Origin: Butyricicoccus pullicaecorum
GTDB taxonomy: Bacteria; Bacillota; Clostridia; Oscillospirales; Butyricicoccaceae
Direction of reading: 5' to 3'
DNA length: 64,000 nucleotides
Assembly (NCBI GenBank): GCA_021531865.1
Contig: JAFBIW010000005.1
Location: forward strand, 1-64,000
How positions within the stretch are numbered: position 1 is the first letter of the stretch; each line of letters opens with the position of its first letter. The notes under the pieces are model-generated. The model saw nothing but the letters and a program-made list of their open reading frames with translations. It was not told where the DNA came from and ran no database searches. Made by a program: the position numbers and the translations under genes. Of this stretch, positions 44,778-53,394 are shown one piece after another.

Positions 44778-45233
44778 ATGAATTTAATGAAAACCGCTGA
44801 AAATTTTGTCCATCTGCGCGAGACGCACGGACTGACTCAGACCGCGCTGGCTGAAAAGCTGATGGTCACCCGTCAGGCCGTTTCCCGCTGGGAGCGCGGC
44901 GAGACCCTGCCCAGCATCGACACGCTCAAGCTGATCTCCGAGACCTTTCAGGTCTCGATCAACACCCTGCTGGGCGAACCGGTCTGCCAAAGCTGTGGCA
45001 TGCCGTTGTCCGATCCCGATACGATCAGCCATGAGTCAGACGGTGCCGCCAACGCGCATTACTGCAAGTGGTGCTACAACGAAGGACACTATGCCGTCGA
45101 CTGCACGATGGAGGAAATGATCGCAAGCTGCCTGCCGCACATGACCGCGCAGGGCTTTTCCGAGGAGCAGGCGCGCGCGTGGCTTGAGCAGCTTCTCCCC
45201 ACCCTCGACCGCTGGAAGCAGCCGGTCGAATAA
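44778..45233 (+). CDS. XRE-family regulator fused to a zinc-ribbon domain
   Basis: The 151-residue protein starts with a helix-turn-helix (residues about 8-65: HLRETHGLTQTALAEKL, VTRQAVSRWERGETLPS, LKLISETFQVS). A zinc-ribbon-like domain follows: C-Q-S-C near 71-74 and C-K-W-C near 95-98, in the family of putative zinc-ribbon proteins that start SCGMPL. The last part is a helical tail. The cysteine set could sense metal or redox state (inference). A GAGGTG site precedes the ATG. The gene is alone between the amylase gene and a terminator. Confidence 0.88.
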   Translation: MNLMKTAENFVHLRETHGLTQTALAEKLMVTRQAVSRWERGETLPSIDTLKLISETFQVSINTLLGEPVCQSCGMPLSDPDTISHESDGAANAHYCKWCYNEGHYAVDCTMEEMIASCLPHMTAQGFSEEQARAWLEQLLPTLDRWKQPVE

Positions 45234-45248
45234 TACCGTCCAACCGAG

Positions 45249-45282
45249 AAACAGCCTTTCCAATCGGAAAGGCTGTTTTTTT
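45249..45282. terminator. Bidirectional terminator between the XRE gene and the antiporter gene
   Basis: A 12-bp perfect stem (AAACAGCCTTTC/GAAAGGCTGTTT) with a T-run on the plus side lies between two convergent genes. Confidence 0.88.
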
Positions 45283-46459
45283 ACGCTTTTTTCAGCCAGC
45301 GGCGGTAGGTTAGGTCGATGGCGAATGCGCCCAGCGGCGCGGTGATCAGGATGGCCAGCACGGCGACCGTCAGCACGGTATTGCCGCAGGCCAGTCCCAT
45401 CGAAAGCGGGATCGAACCAATCGCAGCCTGTACGGTCGCCTTGGGCGTATACGCCAGCATACAGAACAGGCGCTCCTTCGCGGTAAGCGGTGTGCCCAGC
45501 AGGCACAGGCAGACGCCCGCCATGCGGAACAGCAGCGCACCGAAAATGAGCACGACCGCCGCCGGGCCGGACTGCGCGGCATAGCCGATATCGACCGTCG
45601 CGCCGACGAGCACGAACAGCAGCAGCTCGGCTGCAACCCAGAGCTTGGAATATTTGACCGACAGACGGGACGCCGCCTCGCCGCGCACCCGCTGGAGCGC
45701 AACGCCCAGACTCATGACAGCCAGCAGTCCCGAGAAGCCGATATAGCCGGTCATCTGATGCTCAAGTGTCACCAAAAGGAAGGAAATACTCAAAATAATG
45801 ACCACCTTCAGGCTGTCGCGCATGTGCACCCGCCGGAACAGCAGACCAAGCAGCGCGCCGCAGAGCAGGCCGCCAGTCAGGCCGAGCACGATCGCCGTCG
45901 GGATACGGACAAGATCGAATGGTGAGACCGTGCCGCCCGCCGCCAGCCCCGTGCATGAGGTGAACAGGACGATGACGAACACATCATCGACAGACGCGCC
46001 CGCCAGAATGAGCTGCGGAATGCTCTGCGCCGTGCCGTAACCCTCGTCCATCAAACGCAGCATCTTGGGCACCACGACGGCAGGCGAGACCGCTGCGATG
46101 ACCGTGCCCAAAAGCGCAGCTTCCATCAGGCTCAGCCCGAGCAGCCGGGGTGCAAGCAGCACCATCCCCGCGATCTCGCAGGCGGCCGGGAGGAAGCACA
46201 TGAGCACGGCCGGACGGCCGACCCGCTTCAGGTCGGCGACGTTCAGGTTGAGCCCCGCCCGGGTCAGGATGATAATGAGGGCGATCTGCCGCAGATCAGC
46301 CGAGACCGACAGGATCGACGGGTCCAGCAGATTCAGTACATACGGCCCGAGCAGGATGCCGGTCAGCAGCATTCCAAGCAGGGCGGGCAAATGCAGCTTG
46401 CGGGCCAGCCCGCCCAGCAGGATGCCGCACAAAAAGATCAGTGCAAGACTCATTAACAT
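45281..46459 (-). CDS. Cation:proton antiporter (Na+/H+ exchanger family)
   Basis: The 392-residue membrane protein has about twelve hydrophobic segments. The conserved N-terminal LHLPALLGMLLTGILLGPYVL near 22-42, LTRAGLNLN near 65, AAVSPAVVVPKML near 122 and GASVDDVFVIVLF near 153, where the D-D pair is the ion-site aspartate pair, match the Na_H_Exchanger (CPA) fold. It would expel Na+ or K+ in exchange for protons. A fluoride riboswitch with terminator controls it, so expression should rise with fluoride; it may help pump out cations or restore pH when HF enters, or itself act on fluoride (inference). Confidence 0.9.
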   Translation of the reverse strand: MLMSLALIFLCGILLGGLARKLHLPALLGMLLTGILLGPYVLNLLDPSILSVSADLRQIALIIILTRAGLNLNVADLKRVGRPAVLMCFLPAACEIAGMVLLAPRLLGLSLMEAALLGTVIAAVSPAVVVPKMLRLMDEGYGTAQSIPQLILAGASVDDVFVIVLFTSCTGLAAGGTVSPFDLVRIPTAIVLGLTGGLLCGALLGLLFRRVHMRDSLKVVIILSISFLLVTLEHQMTGYIGFSGLLAVMSLGVALQRVRGEAASRLSVKYSKLWVAAELLLFVLVGATVDIGYAAQSGPAAVVLIFGALLFRMAGVCLCLLGTPLTAKERLFCMLAYTPKATVQAAIGSIPLSMGLACGNTVLTVAVLAILITAPLGAFAIDLTYRRWLKKA

Positions 46460-46491
46460 GGTTTTTCATTTCCCCTTTCCGCCGGAGACAG

Positions 46492-46539
46492 AAAAAAGCT
46501 GATGCCTCCCGCGTCAAATTGCGCAGAAGTCATCAGCTT
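46492..46539 (-). terminator. Riboswitch-controlled terminator of the antiporter gene
   Basis: AAGCTGATG (46539-46531) pairs with CATCAGCTT (46504-46496) and is followed on the minus strand by six T. The AAGCTGATG strand is also the 3' part of the aptamer, so the two folds exclude each other. Confidence 0.88.
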
Positions 46540-46588
46540 ATCCTTGCATAAGCGGTTCAGGCCGAAGCCTCGGGAGACATTCATTCCC
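46523..46588 (-). promoter_or_regulatory. Fluoride riboswitch aptamer (crcB motif)
   Basis: The 66-nt element matches the crcB-motif layout. It opens with a 17-nt segment GGGA-AUG-...-CUCCC of exactly the length of the Pseudomonas example, with P2 GGGA/UCCC. A short CUUCGG-capped hairpin follows, then UGAACCGC, a perfect P3 stem GCUUAU/AUAAGC and finally GCUGAUGACUUCUGC, which fits the conserved GCUGAUGA-N3-CU end. The P1/pseudoknot pairing is only partly complementary (GAA with UUC). It begins about 2 nt after the predicted transcript start. Fluoride binding should block the terminator and turn the antiporter gene on. Confidence 0.85.
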
Positions 46589-46596
46589 TTGGGAAT

Positions 46597-46626
46597 AGGA
46601 TACCACCCGCCGTGCCCTTCTGTCAA
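46597..46626 (-). promoter_or_regulatory. Promoter of the antiporter gene
   Basis: On the minus strand a perfect TTGACA (46626-46621) and TATCCT (46602-46597) are 18 bp apart. The aptamer starts immediately after. Confidence 0.85.
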
Positions 46627-46680
46627 GCAGATCTTACCGGAGAATACGCAGAGCCCATCTTTGTCCCAAGAGCTGTCCGG

Positions 46681-47121
46681 TCAGCGCGTGTTCCGTTCCA
46701 GATTGTCGTTCATCCGGCGCAGGGCGTCCCGCAGCCATTCCAGTTCCTCTTCGGAGAACCCGGCAAGCAGCTCTTCGTCCCAGACCGCCAGCCGCGCACA
46801 GACCGCATCCGCCTTCTCCTGCCCGAGCGGCGTCAGGTCGATCAGGAACGCGCGGCGGCTGTCCGGGTGGGGACGGCGCGCGAGAAATCCCGCACTCTCC
46901 ATCCGGTCGAGCGTGCGCGACAGGGTCGCCGGTTCCAGAAAGCAGGCGTCAGCCAGCGCGCGCTGGGTCATGGCTCCGTTTGCACGCAGGGCGCGCAGGA
47001 TGCGCGGCTCCCCCTGTCCCTGCCCCAGCGTCAGGCCGATGGACGCAAATTCCGTCCGCAGCGCCGCCCGGCGCAGGTTGACCACCCGGTCCATCCGCTC
47101 TCGAATCTCTTTTTTCTGCAT
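46681..47121 (-). CDS. MarR-family transcriptional regulator
   Basis: The 146-residue protein has the MarR winged helix: GQGEPRILRALRANGAMTQRALADACFLEPATLSRTLDRMESAGFL at about residues 35-80 is the recognition region, and RPHPDSRRAFLIDLTPLG is the wing. N- and C-terminal helices form the dimer. It lies 11 bp after two ABC half-transporter genes, in the same direction, so it probably controls their expression and that of itself. Direct repeats at 50734-50757 over the operon promoter are the likely site. Confidence 0.92.
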   Translation of the reverse strand: MQKKEIRERMDRVVNLRRAALRTEFASIGLTLGQGQGEPRILRALRANGAMTQRALADACFLEPATLSRTLDRMESAGFLARRPHPDSRRAFLIDLTPLGQEKADAVCARLAVWDEELLAGFSEEELEWLRDALRRMNDNLERNTR

Positions 47122-47132
47122 GATCTTCTCCT

Positions 47133-48992
47133 TTAATCCAATTCATATTGTCCGGTATAAAGCTGGTAATAACGACCCTTTTGGGCGAGCAGCTCGTCAT
47201 GGCTGCCCCGTTCGATGACTTTGCCGTGCTCCAGAACCAGAATGGCCTTGGCGCTGCGCACGGTCGAAAGCCGGTGCGCGATGACAAAGACCGTCCGCCC
47301 CGCCATAATCGCGTCCATGCCCTGCGAAATCAGGCGCTCGGTGCGGGTGTCGATCGAGCTGGTGGCCTCGTCCAGAATCAGGACGGGCGGCTGCGAAACG
47401 GCTGCCCGGGCGATGGCAAGCAATTGCCGCTGTCCCTGCGACAGGTTTGCGCCGTCGCTGTAAAGCATGGTGTCATAGCCCTCGGGCAGGCGGCGGATGA
47501 AGGAATCCGCACCCGCAATGCGCGCCGCCTCGCGCACTTCCTCATCCGTCGCGTCCAGCCGGCCGTACCGGATGTTTTCGCTGATCGTCCCGGTGAACAG
47601 GTGGGTCTCCTGAATGACCATGCCGAGTGACCGGCGCAGATCGGCCTTGCGGATGTCCCGGATGTCGATGCCGTCATAGGTGATGCATCCGCGTTCCAGC
47701 TCATAAAATCGGTTGATGAGCTGCATGATGGTGGTCTTACCCGCACCGGTCGAGCCGACAAAGGCGATCTCCTCCCCCGGCCGGGCATACAGGCTCACGC
47801 CGTCCAGCACCCGCTTGCCGGGCACATACCCAAATGTAACGTCGTGAAAGACCACGTCGCCGCGCAGGGGCGTCAGGTGCACGCCCGTTTCATCGGCCTG
47901 CTTCCATGCGAAGCGGCTGGTGTATTCCGCGCATTCGGCGAGCTGTCCGTCCCGCTCGCGCACCCGGCACAGCGTCACCTTTCCCGCGTCGATTTCAGAC
48001 GGTTCGTCCATCAGCTCGAAGATCCGCTCCGCGCCCGAAAGCGCGGCCAGCAGAAAGTTGACCTGCTGGGTGAAATGGTTGACCGGCTGCGACCCCTGCC
48101 GGACATAGATCAGATAGGCCGCCAGACTGCCCAAATCAAACAGCCCGGCCAGCGTCAGCATCCCGCCGACGCAGGCGGAAACGGCGTAATTGATATAAGA
48201 GATCGTCACGATGCTCGGGATCATCATGCCCGCATAGGTCAACGCATTGGTCGAAGCCTGCCGCAGCGCCTCGTTCCGGCGGCAGAATTCCTCAAAATTG
48301 GCCTGTTCATGTCCAAAAACCTTCTCGATCTTCTGCCCGGCCACCATTTCCTCCACGAAGCCGTTGAGCCGTCCCAGCTCAGCCTGCTGCTTCTGAAAAT
48401 ACCGGCGGCTGCGTCTGCCGTTGAACCGGATTACGGCGCACATGGTCAGAAGAAACACCGCGCTGACCAGCATCAGCCGGGCGCTGAGCATGATCATCAT
48501 CAAAATCGTGCCGGTGACCATCAAAAAGCTCTGGATCAGTATGGTAAAGCTGCTATTCAGCGCCTCCTGCAGGGTATCGACGTCGTTTGTAAAGCGGCTC
48601 ATCAGCTCGCCGTGCGTGTGCGCGTCAAAATACGAGAGCGGCAGCGTCTGCACATGGGCGAACAAGTCGGCGCGGATCTCTCCGATCACGCGCTGCGCCG
48701 TGTGCACCATGAGCTGTCCATAGCCATAGGTAGCCGCCGCGCCGCAGGCGTACATCACACCCATACCGGTCAATACCTGCTTCAGACCCACCCGGTCGCC
48801 CGGCAGGATGAAGCCGTTGATGACCGGCTTGAGCAGGTACGTGCCCGCCAGATTCGCGCCCGTGCTGACGCAGACCAGCAGGGTGACCAAAAGCAGCACC
48901 CACTTATGTCCGCCCAGATAACGCAGCAGGCGGCAAAGGGTGCGTCCGATGTGCTTGGGCCGTTTATAGCCCAGATAACGCGGTCCGGCCAT
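47133..48992 (-). CDS. ABC exporter half-transporter (membrane plus ATPase domain), second subunit
   Basis: The 619-residue protein joins a six-helix type 1 exporter domain (residues about 30-330) to an ATPase domain. Walker A is VGSTGAGKTTIMQL near 412, the signature NLSQGQRQLLAIARAA near 515 and Walker B PVLILDEATSSID near 535. With the upstream half-transporter (1-bp start/stop overlap) it should form a heterodimeric exporter of the YheI/YheH or BmrCD kind. The substrate is unknown; MarR control suggests drugs or other toxic compounds. Confidence 0.93.
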   Translation of the reverse strand: MAGPRYLGYKRPKHIGRTLCRLLRYLGGHKWVLLLVTLLVCVSTGANLAGTYLLKPVINGFILPGDRVGLKQVLTGMGVMYACGAAATYGYGQLMVHTAQRVIGEIRADLFAHVQTLPLSYFDAHTHGELMSRFTNDVDTLQEALNSSFTILIQSFLMVTGTILMMIMLSARLMLVSAVFLLTMCAVIRFNGRRSRRYFQKQQAELGRLNGFVEEMVAGQKIEKVFGHEQANFEEFCRRNEALRQASTNALTYAGMMIPSIVTISYINYAVSACVGGMLTLAGLFDLGSLAAYLIYVRQGSQPVNHFTQQVNFLLAALSGAERIFELMDEPSEIDAGKVTLCRVRERDGQLAECAEYTSRFAWKQADETGVHLTPLRGDVVFHDVTFGYVPGKRVLDGVSLYARPGEEIAFVGSTGAGKTTIMQLINRFYELERGCITYDGIDIRDIRKADLRRSLGMVIQETHLFTGTISENIRYGRLDATDEEVREAARIAGADSFIRRLPEGYDTMLYSDGANLSQGQRQLLAIARAAVSQPPVLILDEATSSIDTRTERLISQGMDAIMAGRTVFVIAHRLSTVRSAKAILVLEHGKVIERGSHDELLAQKGRYYQLYTGQYELD

Positions 48993-50719
48993 TACAGCTC
49001 CGCTCCTTCCTTTTGCGACGCGTAGATCGCCTGATAGATCGGGTTTCCGGCCAGCAGCTCTTCATGTGTGCCCTGACCGCACAGCCGTCCATCCTCCAAA
49101 ATCAAAATCTGATCGGCATGGCGCACCGAGGAGATGCGCTGCGCAATGATGATCCGGGTCATCCCGGGCAGGGCATCCGACAGCCGCTGTCGGATGCACG
49201 CCTCGGTCGCGGTATCGACCGCGCTGGTCGAGTCGTCCAGAATGAGCACGCGCGGATGCTTGAGCAGGGCGCGTGCGATGCACAGGCGCTGCTTCTGTCC
49301 GCCCGAAACATTGACGCCGCCCTGCCCCATTTCGGTGTCATAGCCGTCCGCCAGCCGGTCGATGAACTCATCGGCACAGGCAATGCGGCAGGCCTCCGCC
49401 ATTTCTTCATCCGTCGCATCCGCCTTGCCCCAGCGAAGATTGTCGCGCAGCGTACCGGAAAACAGCGTATTCTTCTGCAAAACTACCGCGACCGCATCCC
49501 GCAGGTGGGAGAGCGTATAGTCCTGCACCGGCCGGCCGTCGATCAGCACCCGTCCCTCGGTCGCGTCGTACAGGCGCGGAATGAGCTGCACCAGCGTCGA
49601 TTTGGCCGCGCCCGTGCGTCCGATGACGCCGACTGTTTGCCCCGCGCGGATCGTGCATGAGATATCGGTCAGCACCCGCTCGGCCGCACCCTTTTTATAT
49701 TGAAAGGAAACATGATCAAACACGATTTCACCGCGTTCGACGCGCAGGGACGGGTCTCCGGCATCCGCCATCGCAGGCGTCTCGTCCATGACCTCCAGAA
49801 TGCGGCCGGCCGAGGCCATCGAGCGGGTGATCGAAAGGAACACGTTGGACAGCAGCATTAAAGAGTTGAGGATTTGGAGCACATAGCTCAGGATGCCGGT
49901 CAGTTCGCCGGTTTTGATGCGTCCCACGGTCATCAGCTCCCCACCAAGCCAGAGGATCGCGAGGATCGTGGCGTACATGACGCATTGCAGGGCGGGCATG
50001 TTCATCGCCGCCAGACGGAACGCCCTTTCCGACGCGGTCTGCAGCCGGTCGTTGACCGCATCAAATTTTTCCTGCTCATAGTCCCCACGCACATAGGCCT
50101 TGACCACGCGCACAGCGGTCAGGTTCTCCTGCACGATCCGATTGACCTGATCGAGCGCACGCTGCATCCGGCCGTAGAGCGGCCCCACCCGGCGGATGAT
50201 CGCATACAGGAGCACCGCCAGCGTGGGCAGGGCAATCAAAAAGGCCGACGCCAGACGGGCGTTGACCGCAAACGCCATGCCGGTCGCGAGCAGCAGCATG
50301 ATCGGGGAACGGCAGGCCGGCCGTAGACCGGACGAGACCGCGTTCTGGATCGTCGTCACATCGCTCGTCAGGCGGGTGACCAGCGACGGCACCTGAAACC
50401 GATCAATATTGGAAAAAGCAAACGATTGCAGCTTCTGATATTCCGCCCGACGCAGCTCGGCGCCCAAGCCCTGACCGCAGACCGCCGCGAACCGTGCGCT
50501 GCCGATGCCGAGCACCAGCGCGCACAGCGCGCAGAGCACCATTTTGCCGCCCTGCCGCATGATATAGCCCTGATCGCCGTGCGCTACGCCGATATCAATG
50601 ATGTCGGCCATGAGAAGCGGGATCACCAGCTCACAAACCGACTCGGCCAGCACGCACAAAACCGACAGCAGCGCCGCCCGCCGGTAAGGCCGCATATAGG
50701 AAAAGATCCGTCTCAGCAC
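48992..50719 (-). CDS. ABC exporter half-transporter (membrane plus ATPase domain), first subunit
   Basis: The 575-residue protein has an exporter membrane domain with six helices and an ATPase domain with Walker A IGRTGAAKSTLVQLIP near 367, signature NVSGGQKQRLCIARAL near 468 and Walker B RVLILDDSTSAVD near 488. In this subunit the residue after Walker B is aspartate in place of glutamate (LDD), which is typical of the degenerate site of heterodimeric exporters. The GTG at 50719 is chosen from the GGAGGGAG site seven bases upstream. First gene of the ABC-ABC-marR operon. Confidence 0.93.
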   Translation of the reverse strand: MLRRIFSYMRPYRRAALLSVLCVLAESVCELVIPLLMADIIDIGVAHGDQGYIMRQGGKMVLCALCALVLGIGSARFAAVCGQGLGAELRRAEYQKLQSFAFSNIDRFQVPSLVTRLTSDVTTIQNAVSSGLRPACRSPIMLLLATGMAFAVNARLASAFLIALPTLAVLLYAIIRRVGPLYGRMQRALDQVNRIVQENLTAVRVVKAYVRGDYEQEKFDAVNDRLQTASERAFRLAAMNMPALQCVMYATILAILWLGGELMTVGRIKTGELTGILSYVLQILNSLMLLSNVFLSITRSMASAGRILEVMDETPAMADAGDPSLRVERGEIVFDHVSFQYKKGAAERVLTDISCTIRAGQTVGVIGRTGAAKSTLVQLIPRLYDATEGRVLIDGRPVQDYTLSHLRDAVAVVLQKNTLFSGTLRDNLRWGKADATDEEMAEACRIACADEFIDRLADGYDTEMGQGGVNVSGGQKQRLCIARALLKHPRVLILDDSTSAVDTATEACIRQRLSDALPGMTRIIIAQRISSVRHADQILILEDGRLCGQGTHEELLAGNPIYQAIYASQKEGAEL

Positions 50720-50733
50720 AATGCTCCCTCCTA

Positions 50734-50757
50734 CAACTATTGCGTATGCAACTATTG
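50734..50757 (-). promoter_or_regulatory. Direct repeats, probable MarR operator
   Basis: CAACTATTG occurs twice (50734-50742 and 50749-50757) with 6 bp between. The second copy overlaps the -10 element. The centre TTGCGTATGCAA is a near-palindrome, as MarR sites usually are. Confidence 0.6.
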
Positions 50758-50782
50758 TATCCGCATTTTTCTCAAAAGTCAA
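50754..50782 (-). promoter_or_regulatory. Promoter of the ABC-ABC-marR operon
   Basis: On the minus strand TTGACT (50782-50777) and TACAAT (50759-50754) are 17 bp apart. Confidence 0.85.
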
Positions 50783-50790
50783 GCGGACGA

Positions 50791-50818
50791 AAAAAGACTG
50801 CCGCAGATGCAGCAGTCT
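50791..50818 (-). terminator. Terminator of the ribonucleotide reductase gene
   Basis: AGACTGCCGCA and TGCAGCAGTCT form a stem (one mismatch) 30 bp past the stop, followed on the minus strand by six T. It overlaps the 5' side of the divergent ABC promoter region. Confidence 0.9.
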
Positions 50819-50847
50819 ATTTCATAAGCAGGATTTTTCCACATCAA

Positions 50848-53199
50848 TCAGCGCACCGGGCAGACGCCGTTGACGCACTCGCTGTCGCCGATATCCAGCT
50901 CGGTCTCCTCGCGCTCATATTTGGAGATGAGCGCGGGATTGAACGGCTTCATCGCGGCGACGCGGCGGTCATATTCGGCCTTGTCGATGGCTTCATAGGG
51001 CATAAGCTCATAGAAATTGTCGTCGAAGCTCAGGAAGGACAGGGCGACGATCTCGTCCCAGTTCTCCCAGACCCAGTCCTCAACCGCGTCCCATTCGTTG
51101 CTGCGGACATGGACTGTGATCGAGCAGTTATGATCGACATAATGCTCCATGAACATCTTATAGTTTTCGAGCTGCTCAATGGCGGACACGTCGGCCTTGA
51201 CCCGTCCGGCGGGCGCCTTGACCGGGAACTCGACCACCTTGGTGCGGCAGTTCTCCGGGTCCTGACCGACCTCGGGCAGGACGGGATAGCCCAGCTCCTC
51301 ACAGACCTTGCAGAGCGGATCCTCGGCCGAAATGCGGACGCGGCGGATGTAGTAGGGTGCATGCGAATAATGGATGCCGCTCGAGACCGTTGGCAGCAGG
51401 GACAACGTGCCCTCGGGCTTGAGGGTGGTGACAAGAAGCGGCTCCCGCTCCCCGAGCTGCTCGGCGTAGGCACGCGCGGCTTCGTGCGCCGTGCGGCGCA
51501 GATCCTCCAGCAGGCTGATCTCCTCCTCCCGGGAAATGCCGGTCGCGTTGACCATATCCTGCCAGCCGGTCAGCGAGCAGCCCAGCAGCTTGTCCCGCTG
51601 CTGCACGGCGTTCCACTCGTGAATCTCCAGCTCCCGGCAGGTCATGCGATAGCCCGCGCGGGCGGACAGGCGCTGGGCGCGCAGAAGCGCGTCCCGGTCG
51701 AGCTTGCCGTCCTTGACGAAGCCCATGACGTTGAGCGTCGTCAGGTTGCACAGGCCGTGGTTATCGAGCAGGATCTCGCCGCAGGGATTGACGCCGTTGA
51801 AGTTGGGACGGCGCTTGGCGCCCGCCTCCTGATTGACCCAACCCGGCTCGCCCGAATAGCGCATCTGCTGCAAATGCCAGTGAAGCTGCTCCCGGGTGGG
51901 CTTATGGGTATAGAAGATCGAGTTATTGCTCATCTGCCGGTGCGCGATGCGCGGGTCGATCTCCCAGTGGTCACCCACCTGACGGTACAGATCACTCTTG
52001 GCCTGAATGCAGGTCGGATCATCCTGGTCGATCAGGCCGATCTCGGAGGTGCGGCGCACGCCGCCCGAGACCACGTTTTCACCGATGATGTTCGCGATAT
52101 CAAGCAGGTCGATCGGCTTGAGCTGCGTGCGCACAGCGCCGTCCCGCGCGCCCGCCGCGCAGATGACCTTGTGGATCTTGTCGATCATCCGCATCATGGA
52201 CTGGTAGCCGCTCGCCGTGCCGCCGAAGACCTTGAGCCGCTCGCCCTTGGGACGGATGTTGCTGTAATTGACGATGATCTGCGTGATCTTGACGTATTCA
52301 TTGTTATACAGCAGGTTGAAGTACGCGTCGAGCGCCTGCGCCCAGCCCTCCTTGGAATCACCGATCGTGATGAACGCAGTGTCCTTAGTGAAGGTCAGGT
52401 TGGTGTATTCCAGCCGGTCGCGCCGCGGCACCTCCTGATACATCTCATGCATCAGCTTGAGGTCGGTGCGCACCCGGGGCAGCTTGGCCGCATCCTCGCG
52501 CAGCACGCGCACGCCCACGCCCGCGCCCACCATCAGCAGGTAGAACAGATCGTGATAGGCGTGGAAGTTGTCGATGACCTCGAAGGCGCAGTTGTAGTTC
52601 GCCATCGGATACTGCTCGCCCACCCGGGTCTCACCGACCCACAGGGTACGGCCGGACAGGAACTGCTTCATTTCATAAATATTGCGATAAAGCGCTTCCG
52701 CTTCCTCCCGGCTGGTCTTGGCCAGCGAGCAGTTATACTCGACCGCGCGGCGCACGGTCTCCCACCAGAACTCGCGGCGGCCGAGCTGGGGCAGGAACCG
52801 CGAATAGGTACGGGAATACACGAACGAACCGAGCTGCTGCATCGGCCCGCGCGAATGCTTGTAGGGGCTGAGAAACTCCTTGGTCAGCAGGCCGCGGCTG
52901 CGCTCGGTCTGGCTGCGGCTGCGCTCCTTGTCGACCCGGTACAGGATATAGGCCTTGGCGGTCTCGAAGTGACCCTCCTCGAACAGACTGCGCTCGACCA
53001 GATCCTGAATCTCCTCGATCGCGATGGTGGCGTCCGTCCGCTTGGCAAGCTGCTCCTCGACCCGGCGCAGCGTGGCCTCGATATAAGCCTCCTCATACTC
53101 GCCCGCCGAGTTGGCCGCAAGCTGGATGGCGCGCTCGATAAACCGGCGGTCATACGGGACGACCCGGCCGGTGCGTTTTTTGACATATTGCACGTTCAC
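50848..53199 (-). CDS. nrdJ: Adenosylcobalamin-dependent ribonucleoside-triphosphate reductase (class II)
   Basis: The 783-residue protein has an N-terminal ATP-cone (residues 3-95, VKKRTGRVVPYDRRFIERAI) and a class II catalytic barrel. Active-site blocks are YNCAFEVIDN near 211, SGGVRRTSEIG near 384 and the radical-bearing cysteine in NPCGEILLD near 476, with NLTTLN after it. The C-terminal tail ends with the redox pair E-C-V-N-G-V-C. It makes deoxyribonucleotides anaerobically or aerobically with vitamin B12. The GTG start has a GAGGGAGA site; an open frame extends further upstream but without support. No cobalamin riboswitch was seen upstream. Confidence 0.93.
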   Translation of the reverse strand: MNVQYVKKRTGRVVPYDRRFIERAIQLAANSAGEYEEAYIEATLRRVEEQLAKRTDATIAIEEIQDLVERSLFEEGHFETAKAYILYRVDKERSRSQTERSRGLLTKEFLSPYKHSRGPMQQLGSFVYSRTYSRFLPQLGRREFWWETVRRAVEYNCSLAKTSREEAEALYRNIYEMKQFLSGRTLWVGETRVGEQYPMANYNCAFEVIDNFHAYHDLFYLLMVGAGVGVRVLREDAAKLPRVRTDLKLMHEMYQEVPRRDRLEYTNLTFTKDTAFITIGDSKEGWAQALDAYFNLLYNNEYVKITQIIVNYSNIRPKGERLKVFGGTASGYQSMMRMIDKIHKVICAAGARDGAVRTQLKPIDLLDIANIIGENVVSGGVRRTSEIGLIDQDDPTCIQAKSDLYRQVGDHWEIDPRIAHRQMSNNSIFYTHKPTREQLHWHLQQMRYSGEPGWVNQEAGAKRRPNFNGVNPCGEILLDNHGLCNLTTLNVMGFVKDGKLDRDALLRAQRLSARAGYRMTCRELEIHEWNAVQQRDKLLGCSLTGWQDMVNATGISREEEISLLEDLRRTAHEAARAYAEQLGEREPLLVTTLKPEGTLSLLPTVSSGIHYSHAPYYIRRVRISAEDPLCKVCEELGYPVLPEVGQDPENCRTKVVEFPVKAPAGRVKADVSAIEQLENYKMFMEHYVDHNCSITVHVRSNEWDAVEDWVWENWDEIVALSFLSFDDNFYELMPYEAIDKAEYDRRVAAMKPFNPALISKYEREETELDIGDSECVNGVCPVR

Positions 53200-53394
53200 G
53201 TGGATTCTCCCTCTCATTGCAATTTTACAGACCTTTTTATTGTAAGCGATTTTCCATCCGGACGAAAGGCGCAGAGTATACGAAATTTTCAGGCGAAATC
53301 TGTCCAAATTCCTCACAAAATACGCTTGACATTGGTACGGCTTTCGTTATGTTCACACAATATATGGTATATTTTCCTGTTCTGCATCCGATTT

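Noticed and set aside
53200-53394. Cobalamin riboswitch or NrdR boxes upstream of nrdJ
   Set aside because: No B12-box sequence is present. ACACAATATATGGTAT at 53354-53369 resembles one NrdR box, but a second box at the usual spacing is not seen and the distance to the likely -10 (53275-53280) is too long.
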